Below, piece after piece: positions 1 through 10,714 of a stretch of DNA of 64,000 nt. Origin of the DNA: Cryptomeria japonica (Eukaryota; Streptophyta; Pinopsida; Cupressales; Cupressaceae); the NCBI RefSeq assembly GCF_030272615.1, contig NW_026729354.1, forward strand, positions 27,399 to 91,398, read 5' to 3'. Position numbers and translations under genes: made by a program. A model generated the notes under the pieces. That model saw only the letters and a program-made list of their open reading frames with translations, did no database searches and was not told the DNA's origin. The first letter of the stretch is position 1. Each line of letters opens with the position of its first letter.

Positions 1-900
1 GTAGACATTTTATCAGTTAACTGTAGTACTGATAAAGATCAATGCATGAAACAAAAAGACAACAACTTCCATAACACATAACACCAATGTTTGCATGTGG
101 AAACCCTGTAAGGGGAAAAACCACGGTGGGAAACCTTACCCACAATCAGATGATACTACTGCATATAGTATGTGTATACAATAGGGGGTCTGCACATGCA
201 GAAAGGCCAAGCACCTAGAACTCACTACTCAAACACAAATGGGAGTCACACTGACTACAATTGGATGGTTAAATCCAATAATGATGTACAGCTCAAAATA
301 GCATCTTCATATGCTAGATTCAGTACCGGTTTAGTTCTGATATGCCTTCACAAAAACCTTCCTTCAACCTTCAAATGATGTCTGCGTGTATAGCTCTGCT
401 TATTCTTGCATATACCTCATTACAATCCTTTTCGCATTTTTTTCCTTACATTCTACTTCGATAAAATAAGATCTTACATATATGCCGAAGCCTAGGACCA
501 AAATGTATAGGTCGGCTTTACAAAAGATATTACAACAAAACAATTTACAAGTAAATGAATAACCAATGAAATATCCGATTCAACATGTCGGCTTAATGCA
601 TTTGCAATGATAATAAATCATCTCCATAGCATGTCGTGCTGATCTGGAATAGATAAGCCTTCCAGTGTTTATCCTGGACCTATCTGCCAGTAACAGCAAA
701 TATGCAAACTCGAATATACCAATGAACAAATCTCCAAGACAAAGTGTCCAAATGATGTTTTTGACATAACCAAATATTCTCCATGTCATTCCAAGTGTTG
801 GTGAACAATATATCCTGTCGGTGAAATAGATACTGGTGACTGTGCATAAGTCACTTGTTTGCCGGTGAACATTGCCAATTCTCCAAGTGTTAGTGGACTA
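1..900. other. Repeat-derived non-coding DNA, unassigned
   Basis: No convincing gene. The small open frames here lack any recognisable domain. The text just left of the unit start, seen at 23254-23370, has a TGTTAGGTCTC start and a G-rich tract followed by TGAATCAG. The block around 80-120 contains paired GTGGAAACC and ACCACGG motifs of a kind common in plant LTR repeats. Together they suggest the region belongs to a large LTR, but I cannot set its ends. The equivalents are 23371-24270 and 46743-47642. Confidence 0.4.
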
Positions 901-961
901 ACCAGAGTTGATAAGTGTTGACATCAATGACAAAACCATATCAACATATTCAAAATACCAA

Positions 962-964
<3 letters not shown>

Positions 965-1014
<50 letters not shown>
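965..1014. repeat. (CT)25 microsatellite
   Basis: Fifty bases of uninterrupted CT dinucleotide. Its length is the only indel I found between the three unit copies. Confidence 0.98.
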
Positions 1015-1017
<3 letters not shown>

Positions 1018-1299
1018 TAAATTATTTAGGATTTATGTCATCTACATAATATTGGGGTTTTTCTCTTTAATTTTTCCACTTACAAATCTTGTGTATCCTT
1101 CTTGGATATTGGTTTACTTTGGTTTAGGAGCACCTAAGGATGAGTAGATACCCTTTTCAATTTTGGCAATTTTGGCATAAGGAATAGTTCTAGTCCATTA
1201 GGTTGTATGTTTGGAGCTTGGGGTGCATTTTTGTTTTCTTTGTGAAAGTTTTGTTTTTTGGAAAGACTTACCCTGATGGAGTCACCAGCGGTTGGAGTG

Positions 1300-1940
1300 A
1301 GTCAAAGTGGAACCATCGGATATCGGCAGGAGTGTTTTCCACCTACACCGATAACCCGATGAAACTGCCAGCTAACAGGTGAGCAAGTCTGGGATGATCA
1401 ATGTCGATCGCTATACTGCAATGGAAAGTTGCACAAGGTTTACCTCCTGTAACTTGGTGACCATGGTGGGACCCAGCGAGAAGTTAGCAAGTGGAGCGAA
1501 TCAAAGTGAAGCCATTGAGAATTGGCAAGACTAGTTTTTGTGTCACCCGGTAACCCAATGGGAAAGCATGCAGTTTGGAGCGCACCATCGGCTATCGGCA
1601 TCACAAGTTTGGAGCTACACCGATAACCTGATGGGAAGGAAGCAGGTTTGGAGCACATCATTGGCCATCAGCAAAACATGTTTGGGGCTACACCGATAAC
1701 CCAACAATGAAGCATTCTGTTGGGAGCGCACCATCCGCCATCGGTAAGAGTATTTTAATGCTACTCCGATGACCTGATGGAAACCAATGTGGAAGTGCGC
1801 AAAGTGTAAAATGTCATCGGACATCGAAGTAAGTGTTTTGAGGCTACTCCAATGACCCGATAGAAAAGAAAGTGAGTTGTAAACTGCCATCACACATCAG
1901 TGTAAGTGTTTCGGTGCTAACCCGATGACCCGATGGAAAT
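1300..1940. repeat. Degenerate 73-bp tandem array, each unit a potential hairpin
   Basis: Left arms of the form CCATCGGNTATCGG begin near 1313, 1512, 1585, 1658, 1731, 1814 and 1887. Spacing is 73 bp, once 83 bp, and there is a longer decayed gap between the first two. Each is followed about 20-25 bases later by a right arm such as CCGATAACCCGATGG (1348, 1547, 1620, 1693, 1766, 1849, 1922), which is its imperfect reverse complement. Units have diverged but the pairing largely remains. A TATA-like box at 2023-2030 lies about 85 bp beyond the array, so this could be the enhancer part of an LTR. Confidence 0.75.
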
Positions 1941-2022
1941 CAAAAGATAGTTACAGTTAGAAACCGATTGTGTCGAGTTCAATCTCGTCGGTTTGGGATG
2001 ATTCATGACATGTCGTAGAGGC

Positions 2023-2030
2023 TATAAAAT
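2023..2030 (+). promoter_or_regulatory. TATA-like box between hairpin array and retrotransposon insertion
   Basis: TATAAAAT lies 35 bp before the insertion point of the gag-only element. With the insertion removed, it is about 300 bp before a TGGTATC motif at 7311 that could be the start of a primer-binding site. This suits an LTR promoter, but the LTR ends were not found. The equivalents are 25395-25402 and 48763-48770. Confidence 0.35.
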
Positions 2031-2059
2031 ACCCAATGGGCATTCTGTAACGAGGTTGG

Positions 2060-2064
2060 ATAGG
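2060..2064. repeat. 5-bp target-site duplication ATAGG (left)
   Basis: ATAGG directly precedes the LTR at 2065 and recurs as ATAGG at 7041-7045 directly after the other LTR. Five-base duplications are usual for LTR retrotransposon integration. The pairs in the other copies are 25432-25436 with 30413-30417, and 48800-48804 with 53781-53785. Confidence 0.9.
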
Positions 2065-3537
2065 TGATGCAAAGCATCCACACCCATACACAATCCCTAC
2101 ACCTTTTAGGAACCTACCTCACATTGTTGAGGTTTCACAATGATTAATCACTTTCCCTTATGAAGGTTTGCCATAATCTTTTATAAAACTCCACATGTAT
2201 TGCTTCTTGCCTATGAACACAATCATAACTTCTAGACCAACTAGGATAGGTTTCTTGGCATTGAGGGCAGTCATAAACCAAAGGGAGTATAAGTTTGTTT
2301 GAAGGATACCATCACTTTATACAGAGCCTTTACACTTACACACACCCTCTCAAAACTCATACCAACCATTAATTACCAAACACCATGTACTCTGATCCAA
2401 CCCTCAACATGTATAAAAGGTTACTGTTAAACAATAACTTACTGGCCTCTTTGACACATGCTCACTCGAAGATGAATACCTTTTTCCATTGGACATATTT
2501 TGCAGCTCCCTATGGTGGGACTCTAGAAAAGTAGGTTATGATTAACATATCCAAAAATTAGAAAGATCCAACGGTTACGTTTTGAGATATAGACCCTGTA
2601 TCAGGACTGTAATTTTCTTGAAAAATCAAACCTTCTTGAGGCAAGTTTTCAGTCACCTTCATGCCTCAAACCATGTGCAAAACCCATCATGGAACCCTGC
2701 AACAATAATGGAATGATAATTTATATAATATTACATATTTCCACCAATTTTTGTGTCTTGATCAACCAAGAACAAAATGATATAGCATTATCTTTGTCTC
2801 AGTTTGCCCAAGTTCTGGGTTTTTACAATTTTGAGAGAACTTATTGTATCTATGCCAAAACAACACCAAATTACATGAAACCTGAAGAAAATGAAAGGTA
2901 ATTTACTATTCTTAAACCCTCAAACTATTTTAATGAACCTTCAATGCATAGCAATGGTGAAAACTAACAAATTGCAGACTGAATGTGAGGAAAGTTCAGG
3001 AAAAACACAGAATGTGCAAGGAAACCACTTACTATTATTGCCAAAAACTTTAATTTCGAGATTTACATATTTTTAAGGAGTTCTTTCACCATATTTATAG
3101 AATTATAAGGATTCCCAACTGACCAACCAACTATAACCACCCAAAACCAACCTTTTTTGCAAATGTTGTCAAGCAACTTTGAAAAGTTGCATTGACATCA
3201 TTTCTTGCTTTTTGACAACTTTTGGTTTATTGTAATTCTTGATCATCCAATACCCAAAATAGGTTAAATAACATTTTATAACATTAAAAATGACACAAAA
3301 TACTCCCCACAACCTTGATATTTCCGTTTTGACTTGTTTTGACCACTAGGCCCTATCTGAGCAATTTGACAATTTTCAAGACATATGACTCAACTGACTC
3401 AACCTTTACATTTTAATGGCACTATTGGCCTTATTACATCATATTGGGTCTAAATAGACCTTATTTGAACAAAACAAAAACAAACTAAATCATGCCCCAC
3501 ATATGGGCCCTTGAAGAGATGAGGTGCTCCTCCACCA
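2065..3537 (-). repeat. 3' LTR of the gag-only element
   Basis: 1473 bp aligned end to end with 5566-7040. By eye the pair differs at several percent of sites, with the most change in the first 600 bases of the plus-strand text, so the insertion is old compared with the unit duplication. Confidence 0.92.
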
Positions 3538-3789
3538 TACTCCCCTTAGAAAAGAACTCATGCCCCATGAGTATCCATCATGAAAGGGACCTTGAATCAT
3601 CTAATATCCTGCAACAACAAAAGGATAAGAACCTACAATCCAATTCACACAATAAGGATCAGAAAAGAACTTTCCCATTGGTGGGCAACCGGTATATGCA
3701 TGTGTAGAAACTTGAACCGGTTGGCTTGGTTCATGTGGCTTCTCTAGAACACTCTGATTTGGATCAGTTTTCATAATAGGTGTACTGAT

Positions 3790-5403
3790 CTAAGTGGGTT
3801 TAGTAGGACACCAAATAGAACCAATCATTACCCCAATGCTATCCTTGTGTTCCACCTTCTCTTGTGTAGATTTTGTTTCAATTTTCTCGGCTTGAACCAA
3901 TGTCTTCTTACCAAACATCACAATCTTACCTTTACCCTTAACATCCTCACTCATGGGCAAGAATGTATATTGTAATCCATTCTTCTCAAGAGTATAAGTG
4001 TTCTCCCTACCATTGTAGAGTGTACGGTTGTCATATTGCCATGGTCTGCCAAGTAAGATATGGCTACACTCCATGGGTAAAACATCACATAGAACACTTT
4101 CCTTGTATTCACCAATCTAAAAATCAACTCTTGCCTGCTCTTTAACCAACAAACTAATATCATCATTAACCCAAAATTATTTATATGGATTCTTATAAGG
4201 TATCCTCTCTAATTGCAATTTCTCAACCATTTCATTTGAAACCATATTATCACTTGAACCTGAATCAACAACCAAAGTACAAAGTTTACCTTTGCACTTA
4301 CACTTTGTCCTAAAGAGGCTTCTCCTTTGAATGGGTTCATGTTGTGTTGATGTCTTCAACAAGGACTTCTTCATCATCAAACACTCACCAACTTCTCCTG
4401 TACACACAATTGTCTTTGGACTATCACTAACCTCTTCCTCTTGAGCATATGCAACCCTTCTAGAGGATGATGATGATGATGCTCCCTTCTCAGGACATTT
4501 GAAACAAGGATGCCCATACTCATTATAGTTGTAACATCTCCCTGAAAATTGGTTAAAACCCCTACCAAATCTACCTCTATTACCACCAAAACCACCTCTA
4601 AAATCAGAAAATGAATGCTCTTTATCTTTCTTTACTTCACCTTCTTCCTCATTGTTTGGTTTATGTGAAGTAAATGTACCTCTACCCCTACCATTGTTAT
4701 TGCCTCTACCTCTTGCAGCCTTATCTTGTCTCCTCTTCATCTTTTCTTCCACCTTGAGAGATAATTGATAACATTCCTTGACATTATTGGGGTTAGCCAC
4801 AACCAACTCATCTTGAATATTAAATCTCAAACCTCCTAAGTATCTAGCAACCTTAACAAATTCATCTTCTTCTCTACCAGACCTTATACTCAACTTTAAA
4901 AATTCATTAGTATATGCCTTAACATCTTGTTCCTTTTGCCTTAACCCTTGCAATCTCTTATACAATTGAATTTCATAGTCTTTAGGAAGGAAATTACCTT
5001 TTAGTTTAGCCACCATCCGACCCCAAGAAGTAACCTTGGTCTTTCCTCTCTTTCTTCTATTAGCTTCTTCATGATCCCACCATAGGAGTGCATGTCCCTT
5101 GAGTTTTGTCTTTTCCTATTTGACCTTTTGTTCATTAGGTATGCCTTCGCCATCAAAATAAGCATCCATTGCTGCTATCCAATCCAAAAGTTCTTCCTCT
5201 TTCAAACTACCATCATACATTGGTATATCACCCCTTACCTTGTACTTGTCTCCTTTTACCACCTTAAGAATTCTGAGTGTTCTTTGTTCTTCAGGGTCTA
5301 TATGCTCTTCAATTTCTTCCTTTGCCTCATGGAACTCTTCATCTCCTTCCTCTTCTTCACTAACATCCCCTACATCAACATTTCTTCTCTGACTAGTCTC
5401 CAA
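3790..5403 (-). pseudogene. Broken gag-protease gene of the gag-only element
   Basis: One frame runs from the Met at 5403 to the stop at 3790 and is interrupted only by nonsense codons: one at about 5116 in gag, one at 4177 in protease, and one more before 4074. No frameshift was seen. The N-terminal acidic stretch is followed by a retrotransposon gag core (YDGSLKEEELLDW, then a KLKGHALLWW segment read past the first stop). Next come an Arg/Gly-rich stretch, a zinc knuckle, and a protease with the VVDSGSSDN active site and a later LLGRPWQYD motif. The knuckle reads Cys-x2-Tyr-x4-His-x4-Cys, so its second Cys is lost. The gene is dead as read, unless stops are suppressed. Confidence 0.88.
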
Positions 5404-5550
5404 GGCTTAAAGCCTTGCTAAGAGGGCATGATAGGACTCTTGTAACCTTGTGTTCTTCTCCTTCAATTCTTGGATCTCCCTTGTTCTACCTGCATTCTTC
5501 AGAGACATCTTGTCTCACTCCTTTCAACCTTCAATAAGAACTACCCCCGT

Positions 5551-5562
5551 GCTCTGATACCA
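5551..5562 (-). other. Primer-binding site, tRNA-iMet type
   Basis: On the minus strand this reads TGGTATCAGAGC, the classic plant retrotransposon primer site complementary to the 3' end of initiator tRNA-Met. It lies three bases after the 5' LTR end. The equivalents are 28923-28934 and 52291-52302. Confidence 0.93.
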
Positions 5563-5565
5563 ATC

Positions 5566-7040
5566 TGATGTAGTGCATTCACACCCACACACAATCCCTA
5601 CACCTTTTAGGAATCGACCTCACATTGTTGAGGTTTCACAATGATTAATCACTTTCCCTTATGAAGGTTTGCCATAATTTTTTATAAAACTCCACACATA
5701 TTGCTTCTTGCCTATGAACACAATCATACCTTCTAGACCAACTAGGATAGGTTTCTTGGGATTGAGGGCAGTCATAAACCAAAGGGAGTATAAGTTTGTT
5801 TGAAGGATACCATCACTTTATATAGAACCTTGACACTTCCACACACCATCTCAAAACTCATACCAACCATTAATTACCAAACACCATGTACTCTGATCCA
5901 ACCCTCAACATGTACAAAAGGTTACTATTAAACAAGAACTTACTGGCCTCTTTGACACATGTTCACTCAAAGATGAATAACTTTTTCCATTGGACATATT
6001 TTGCAGATCCCTCCAGTGGGACTCTAGAAAACTCAAGTATGACAAACATATCAAAAAATTAGAAAGATCCAATGGTTACATTTTGATATATTGAGCCCGT
6101 ATCAGGACTATATTTTTCTTGTGACAGTCAAACCTTCTTGAGGCAAGTTTTCAGTCACCTTCATGTCTCAAACCATGTGCAAAACCTATCATGAAACCCT
6201 GAAACAATAATGGAATGATAATTTACATAATATTACATATTTCCACCAATTTTTGTGGCTTGATCAACCAAGACCAAAAAGATATAGCATTATCTTTGTC
6301 TCAGTTTGCCCTAGTTCTGGGTTTTGACAATTTTGAGAGAACTTATTGTATCTTTGCCAAAACAACACCAAATGACATGAAACCTGAAGGAAATGAAAGG
6401 TAATTTACTGTTCTTAAACCCCCAAACCATTTTAATGAACCTTCAATACATATAAATGGTTAAAACTAACAAATTACAAATTGAATGTGAGGAAAGTTCA
6501 GGAAAAACACAGAATGTGCAAGGAAACCACTTACTATTATTGCCAAAAACTTCAATTCTGAGAATTACATCATTTTGAGGAATTATTTCACCATATTTAT
6601 AGAATTATAAGGATTCCCAACTGACCAACCAACTATAACCACCCAAAACCAACCTTTGTTGTAAATGTTGTCAAGCAACTTTGAAAAGTTGCATTGACAT
6701 CATTTCTTGCTTTTTGACAACTTTTGGTTTATTGTACTTCTTGATCATCCAATACCCCAAACAGGTTAAATAACATTTTATAACATTAAAAATGACACAA
6801 AATACTCCCCACAACCTTGATATTTCCATTTTGACTTGTTTTGACCACTAGGCCCTATCTGAGCAATTTGACAATTTTCAGGACATATGACTCAACTGAC
6901 TCAACCTTTACATTTTAATGGCACTATTGGCCTTATTATATCATATTGGGTCTAAATAGACCCTATTTAAAACAAAACAAAAACAAACTAAATCATGCCC
7001 CACATATGGGCCCTTGAAGGGATGAGGTGCTCCTCCACCA
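5566..7040 (-). repeat. 5' LTR of the gag-only element
   Basis: 1475 bp, the partner of 2065-3537. Its minus-strand end abuts the primer site and its start abuts the ATAGG duplication. Confidence 0.92.
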
Positions 7041-7045
7041 ATAGG

Positions 7046-7848
7046 TGGAATAAAGAACATCTTTTGAATAACAATTTGAGGACTATTTTTTGGTTTCTTT
7101 CTCAAAGTTCAATTTTCGTTTGAAAACTATAAATAATGGCTTAAATCTTTAAATGATAGTGTGATAGAGTAGATGTTACTTTTCTAAGTTTTGTGAGTCC
7201 CAATTTTGAAGTCGTGTCAAGCTCGGCTCTGTAAATAAGTTATCATTTTGTTTCTTGTTTTCTGTTGGTGACAAGTAGTTATAACATGGCTCTGTCTTGA
7301 TTCTCCATCATGGTATCCACGCGACCATTGGAGGTTGTCAAGAAGAGTCATCCATGTATAGTAGAGTTCTATGTGTAGTAGACTAGGGAATGGCGTCGAT
7401 CGTTTCAACAAACTGGCCCTAGGCGAGCTTGATGATAACTTGGCTAGGTATCAATGACCAAGAGGAATCACTTGCAGGGTAGACTGGAGTCTAGGCTGTT
7501 AGCCTTAGACCAGAGGAAGATGGGATCAAAGGGAGAGAAGATCCAAGCATGAGGAGGAAAACAACTTAGCAGAAGTTGTAGGTATAATCCATGGTAGAGA
7601 AAACCCTGCAAGGTGGCTAGTGAGATCCGGTGGATTAGTGAGTTGGTGGATTTATGAAAGTGAATTCACACAGAGCAGAGTATCAAACCTCGGTAGTGAG
7701 GACCTAGAGTGGATTAGGGGAATAGTGAGAGGAGAATTCTCAAGTTGGGCTAGGATGAAAGTCTTAGAGTGAGTCAAGCTGACTCAAGCAAACTAGGATC
7801 CTCCCTATCATACTTGCTCTTGTTTTGGCTTCTCACGTAATGCTAACA
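7046..7848. other. Continuation of the DNA interrupted by the gag-only element; no gene seen
   Basis: Once the insertion is removed this joins directly to the TATA-containing stretch before 2064. TGGTATC at 7311, preceded by CCATCA, looks like an LTR end plus primer site, but only seven bases match the iMet type. The G-rich stretch 7430-7800 has stops in all frames. The equivalents are 30418-31220 and 53786-54588. Confidence 0.35.
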
Positions 7849-7860
7849 TATGCCTTCAAA

Positions 7861-8052
7861 CAGCCCAGACAGGTAGTAGAGTTGGCTTGGACCATGGGTT
7901 TTATCCCCATTGGTCTTGGGTTCGACTCTAAGGCCTGGAATCAACCGATGCACCTAGCTTATGGGTGGCTTGGTACATCTTCAGGGACTAGTCTTGCCCC
8001 AAATGGGTGCCGGGCTAGGTCGCGAAGATACCTTGGACTAACAAAAAAAATG
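7861..8052 (+). mobile_element. tRNA-derived SINE with target-site duplication
   Basis: The element is 192 bp long. An A box at 7874-7885 (TAGTAGAGTTGG) fits the polymerase III consensus TRGYNNARNNGG. A B box at 7919-7929 (GGTTCGACTCT) matches ten of eleven positions, with a start-to-start spacing of 45 bases. The body ends in an A-rich tail (8041-8050). It is flanked by TATGCCTTCAAA (7849-7860) and TATACCTTCAAA (8053-8064), a 12-bp duplication with one mismatch. An open frame of 100 codons overlaps it, but this is chance. I cannot name the SINE family. Confidence 0.85.
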
Positions 8053-8064
8053 TATACCTTCAAA

Positions 8065-10714
8065 TATTTTCTCCTTGATTACTTTATTTTTTGTACTTTA
8101 TGTTATTTTTCTTTCAATTACTTGTAGTTTAAATGTGTGTTGGGTTGAATCAACACATTCTATCCATCTTAAAAAGTAATTCAACTTCCTCTAAGTCTCT
8201 AACCTCAACTATAGGTTCCCACACCTTGAGATCATTCTCAGTGTGTCATTGGAATGTTAAACTAATTTCAATAGGGTGCAATTTCATGTGACAAGATAAG
8301 TTACTACTTAGTTGTACAAATCCTTTGAGGCCTTCAAATAAAGGACACCAACATGACATTAAAGCATGATGTTAATGAAGGTTAATGATTTTTTTAAGTT
8401 TAATTTTTATTTATTTCCCACGCCTAGGGTTTAGCTTTTGGATTTTCCCTTTCAAACAAGAACCCCGTGAGAAATCACAAGAGTTAAAGATATTTTTTCT
8501 ATGCTTATTTTGGCCAAATTAGTTTCTCTCCTTCATAGGATTTTATCTTACATGCATTCATGGCATCACTTTAGTAGATTCCATGCATTCTTTTCTTTTT
8601 TCATTGATTTATACTTTTAGATTTTTAAATGGGATAATGAACCATTCTAATGTTATTTTTTTAATTATGGCATCCTAGTTCACCTAGAGAAATTTTCTTG
8701 ATGGTGCACAATTTTTACAAATTTCAATGTTGTGTTCAAAAGATGCTCAAAAAATTAGAGATCTTTTGTACTTAGATCACCAATTGGCACATTATTTTAA
8801 TTTTCAATAAAATATCTTAATTTTTTGTGCTATTGGGTGAACTATTCACATCATTTAATTGGGCCCTATTGTTCATGTAAATAAAATAAAATGAAAAATT
8901 AGATTTAACGACCTACTTTGTGTAATTTGTACCTTAAGAAAGTTGTCAATCTAATAACTATTTTCCTCTATTCTATTAGTTAAAGATAGCCATGATATTA
9001 TCTTGGTTGTCCTTCTCTTATTTTTGGTATTTTTGAGGGATAATGGAAATAAATAAGGTGAAGATTCATTATACCTTTTGTGTTGCATAGAATATTTTAG
9101 TCTGACAAATGAACACTATTGCACTATTGGTTCTCAAAATCCACACAAGCACTTGAATGTCCTCACTACTCATTTAATATGTGTGATGAATTAGTCTAAC
9201 AACAAGATGCATGGTAGACTACAATCTCTTGAATGCCAATTTGATAGTTCTCTTCCATTGTGTCATTGTTCAAGGTAGTACAACATGACATGTTTGTAAG
9301 TCCCATTTTGTTATCTATAAAGAACCTATGAACCAATAAAGAAGGGGGAGAGATGTAATCAAGAGACACACATGTTACATTTTCACTCAATCTTAAAATG
9401 CCAAAAGTAAATATGTAAAAGCATTGTGGAAACAACATGAGGGATATGAATAAAATGTTAGTTTTTAATATCCTGTACAATTCAATTTATCATAGAAAGC
9501 CTCCATTAAATGGACATAACACCCTAAAGGATAAATCAACTTTTTAAAATTATAAAAGCATGTCACTAGTTTGAAGTTTCTACTTGAAAAGTAACACATC
9601 CAAAGATTACAAAAGATCTAAATTATATCTTGAACCTCATCTTAAAATGTAGTATAACAATCATCAACTAGAAACACCAATCCAAAGGATTTTAATTCCA
9701 AATTAAAAACTTTTTCATAATCATGTAGTAGTTTCATACATGCAACAATAATCGTGTCTACTATTTTCTATCATGTTGCTTCTAACTTTTTCTAGGCTAA
9801 GTTTCCCATAAATAAGATCCTCACACTTATTCATACTCAAACTAAAGTAGAAATACTCTTGTCCTATGTGCTTTATAGACTTTTTGTTTTAAATCAAGTA
9901 TTCATTTATACCTCATTAGCTTCATATGTTTGAATTCATTATAAGTAATATCTGAATATGAGATATGAAAGTTATGAGCAAATAAATATATGAAGCCATG
10001 ATCTTTTCATTTATTTATTTTGTTCATTGTGAAAGATTTTAATGTATTCATGATATACTTCCATATTTTCTTTAATTTGGGTTGTTGGAAATATGTTGCT
10101 GAGAAATAAAAATCATTTCATTGAAAAGAATCGCATTGTTCACCTAGATTTTTATTTGAATCTTAGTACTTTATTTCCCTTTTCTCTCATTGTGATCTAA
10201 TAAGAGCATATTGAAAATCCAACAAAGAATCAACTTCTAAAATTCTAGAGGTTGATTTGGAAACTATGTCCCACATTTGTAGGCTTCCCCCTATTAGCGC
10301 AAGTTCGCATTAGGTTAGAGATTGGAACATCAATAGGAGCCATTGCAAAAGATATGTAAGAAAAAAGAAAATTTTATTAGAAATTCTTGAAGTAAAGTAC
10401 CTTTTAGAGATGTAACTTTTGATAATCGATTCTTATTTTAATGACTTTTCTTTTAAATGAAGATCTCCACATATTGAATGCATTGAACTGATTAGTTTTG
10501 AAATCATTAAAATTCTTAAAATTCCTTCAAAATCCTTCAAAATCCTTCAAAATGAACTCAAAAAATTCTATAAAACAATCGAGATCTAACTAGAATAAAA
10601 GGTAGTGAGCTCTAAGGAGGAAGGATCAAAAGAGGAAAATCAATGTAAACTCTCAAAGAATATTGATCTACGATAATCAAGAGTGAGGGATTTGACCAAA
10701 ATTTCATTTGTTAA
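8065..10714. other. AT-rich DNA without a recognisable gene
   Basis: About 2.65 kb with no open frame above 100 codons and no domain I recognise on either strand. Minor features are an inverted repeat TGTGTTG/CAACACA near 8135-8156 and three tandem copies of a 10-mer around CCTTCAAAAT at 10521-10552. It could hold old unrecognisable transposon sequence. The equivalents are 31437-34086 and 54805-57454. Confidence 0.5.

Larger units (their letters stand above)
2065..7040 (-). mobile_element. Complete non-autonomous Ty3/gypsy-type LTR retrotransposon (gag-protease only)
   Basis: The element is 4976 bp long and bounded by ATAGG duplications. It has two direct LTRs (2065-3537 and 5566-7040) that begin TGGTGG and end CA on the minus strand. 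A primer site complementary to tRNA-iMet (5551-5562) lies beside the right, 5' LTR. A purine-rich tract (about 3538-3552, reading CTAAGGGGAG on the minus strand) lies beside the 3' LTR. The 2-kb interior encodes a broken gag and protease but has no room for, and no trace of, reverse transcriptase, RNase H or integrase. This matches the described class of terminal-repeat elements carrying only gag (TR-GAG-like), which must be moved in trans. Confidence 0.92.

Noticed and set aside
580-789. 69-codon hydrophobic minus-strand frame
   Set aside because: No motif, no promoter context, in repeat-derived DNA.
908-1147. Open frame with a Leu-Ser repeat
   Set aside because: It is a translation of the CT microsatellite and changes with its length.
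1440-1893. Overlapping minus-strand frames of 73 and 92 codons
   Set aside because: They are translations of the degenerate 73-bp repeat array, with no domain.
1300-1940. CRISPR-like array
   Set aside because: Units are degenerate throughout with no separate unique spacers, and the genome is eukaryotic.
2689-3076. Small open frames in the left LTR, and a similar one at 6215-6403
   Set aside because: They lie within the two LTRs as related but diverged frames with no domain; non-coding LTR sequence is the simpler reading.
5092-5421. 109-codon hydrophobic plus-strand frame
   Set aside because: Antisense to the acidic N-terminal part of gag; the hydrophobic residues come from complementing Glu/Lys codons.
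7825-8127. 100-codon plus-strand open frame
   Set aside because: It runs across the SINE, its A tail and the target duplication; the frame is incidental.
9196-9480. 94-codon minus-strand frame
   Set aside because: AT-rich chance frame without domain or flanking gene structure.
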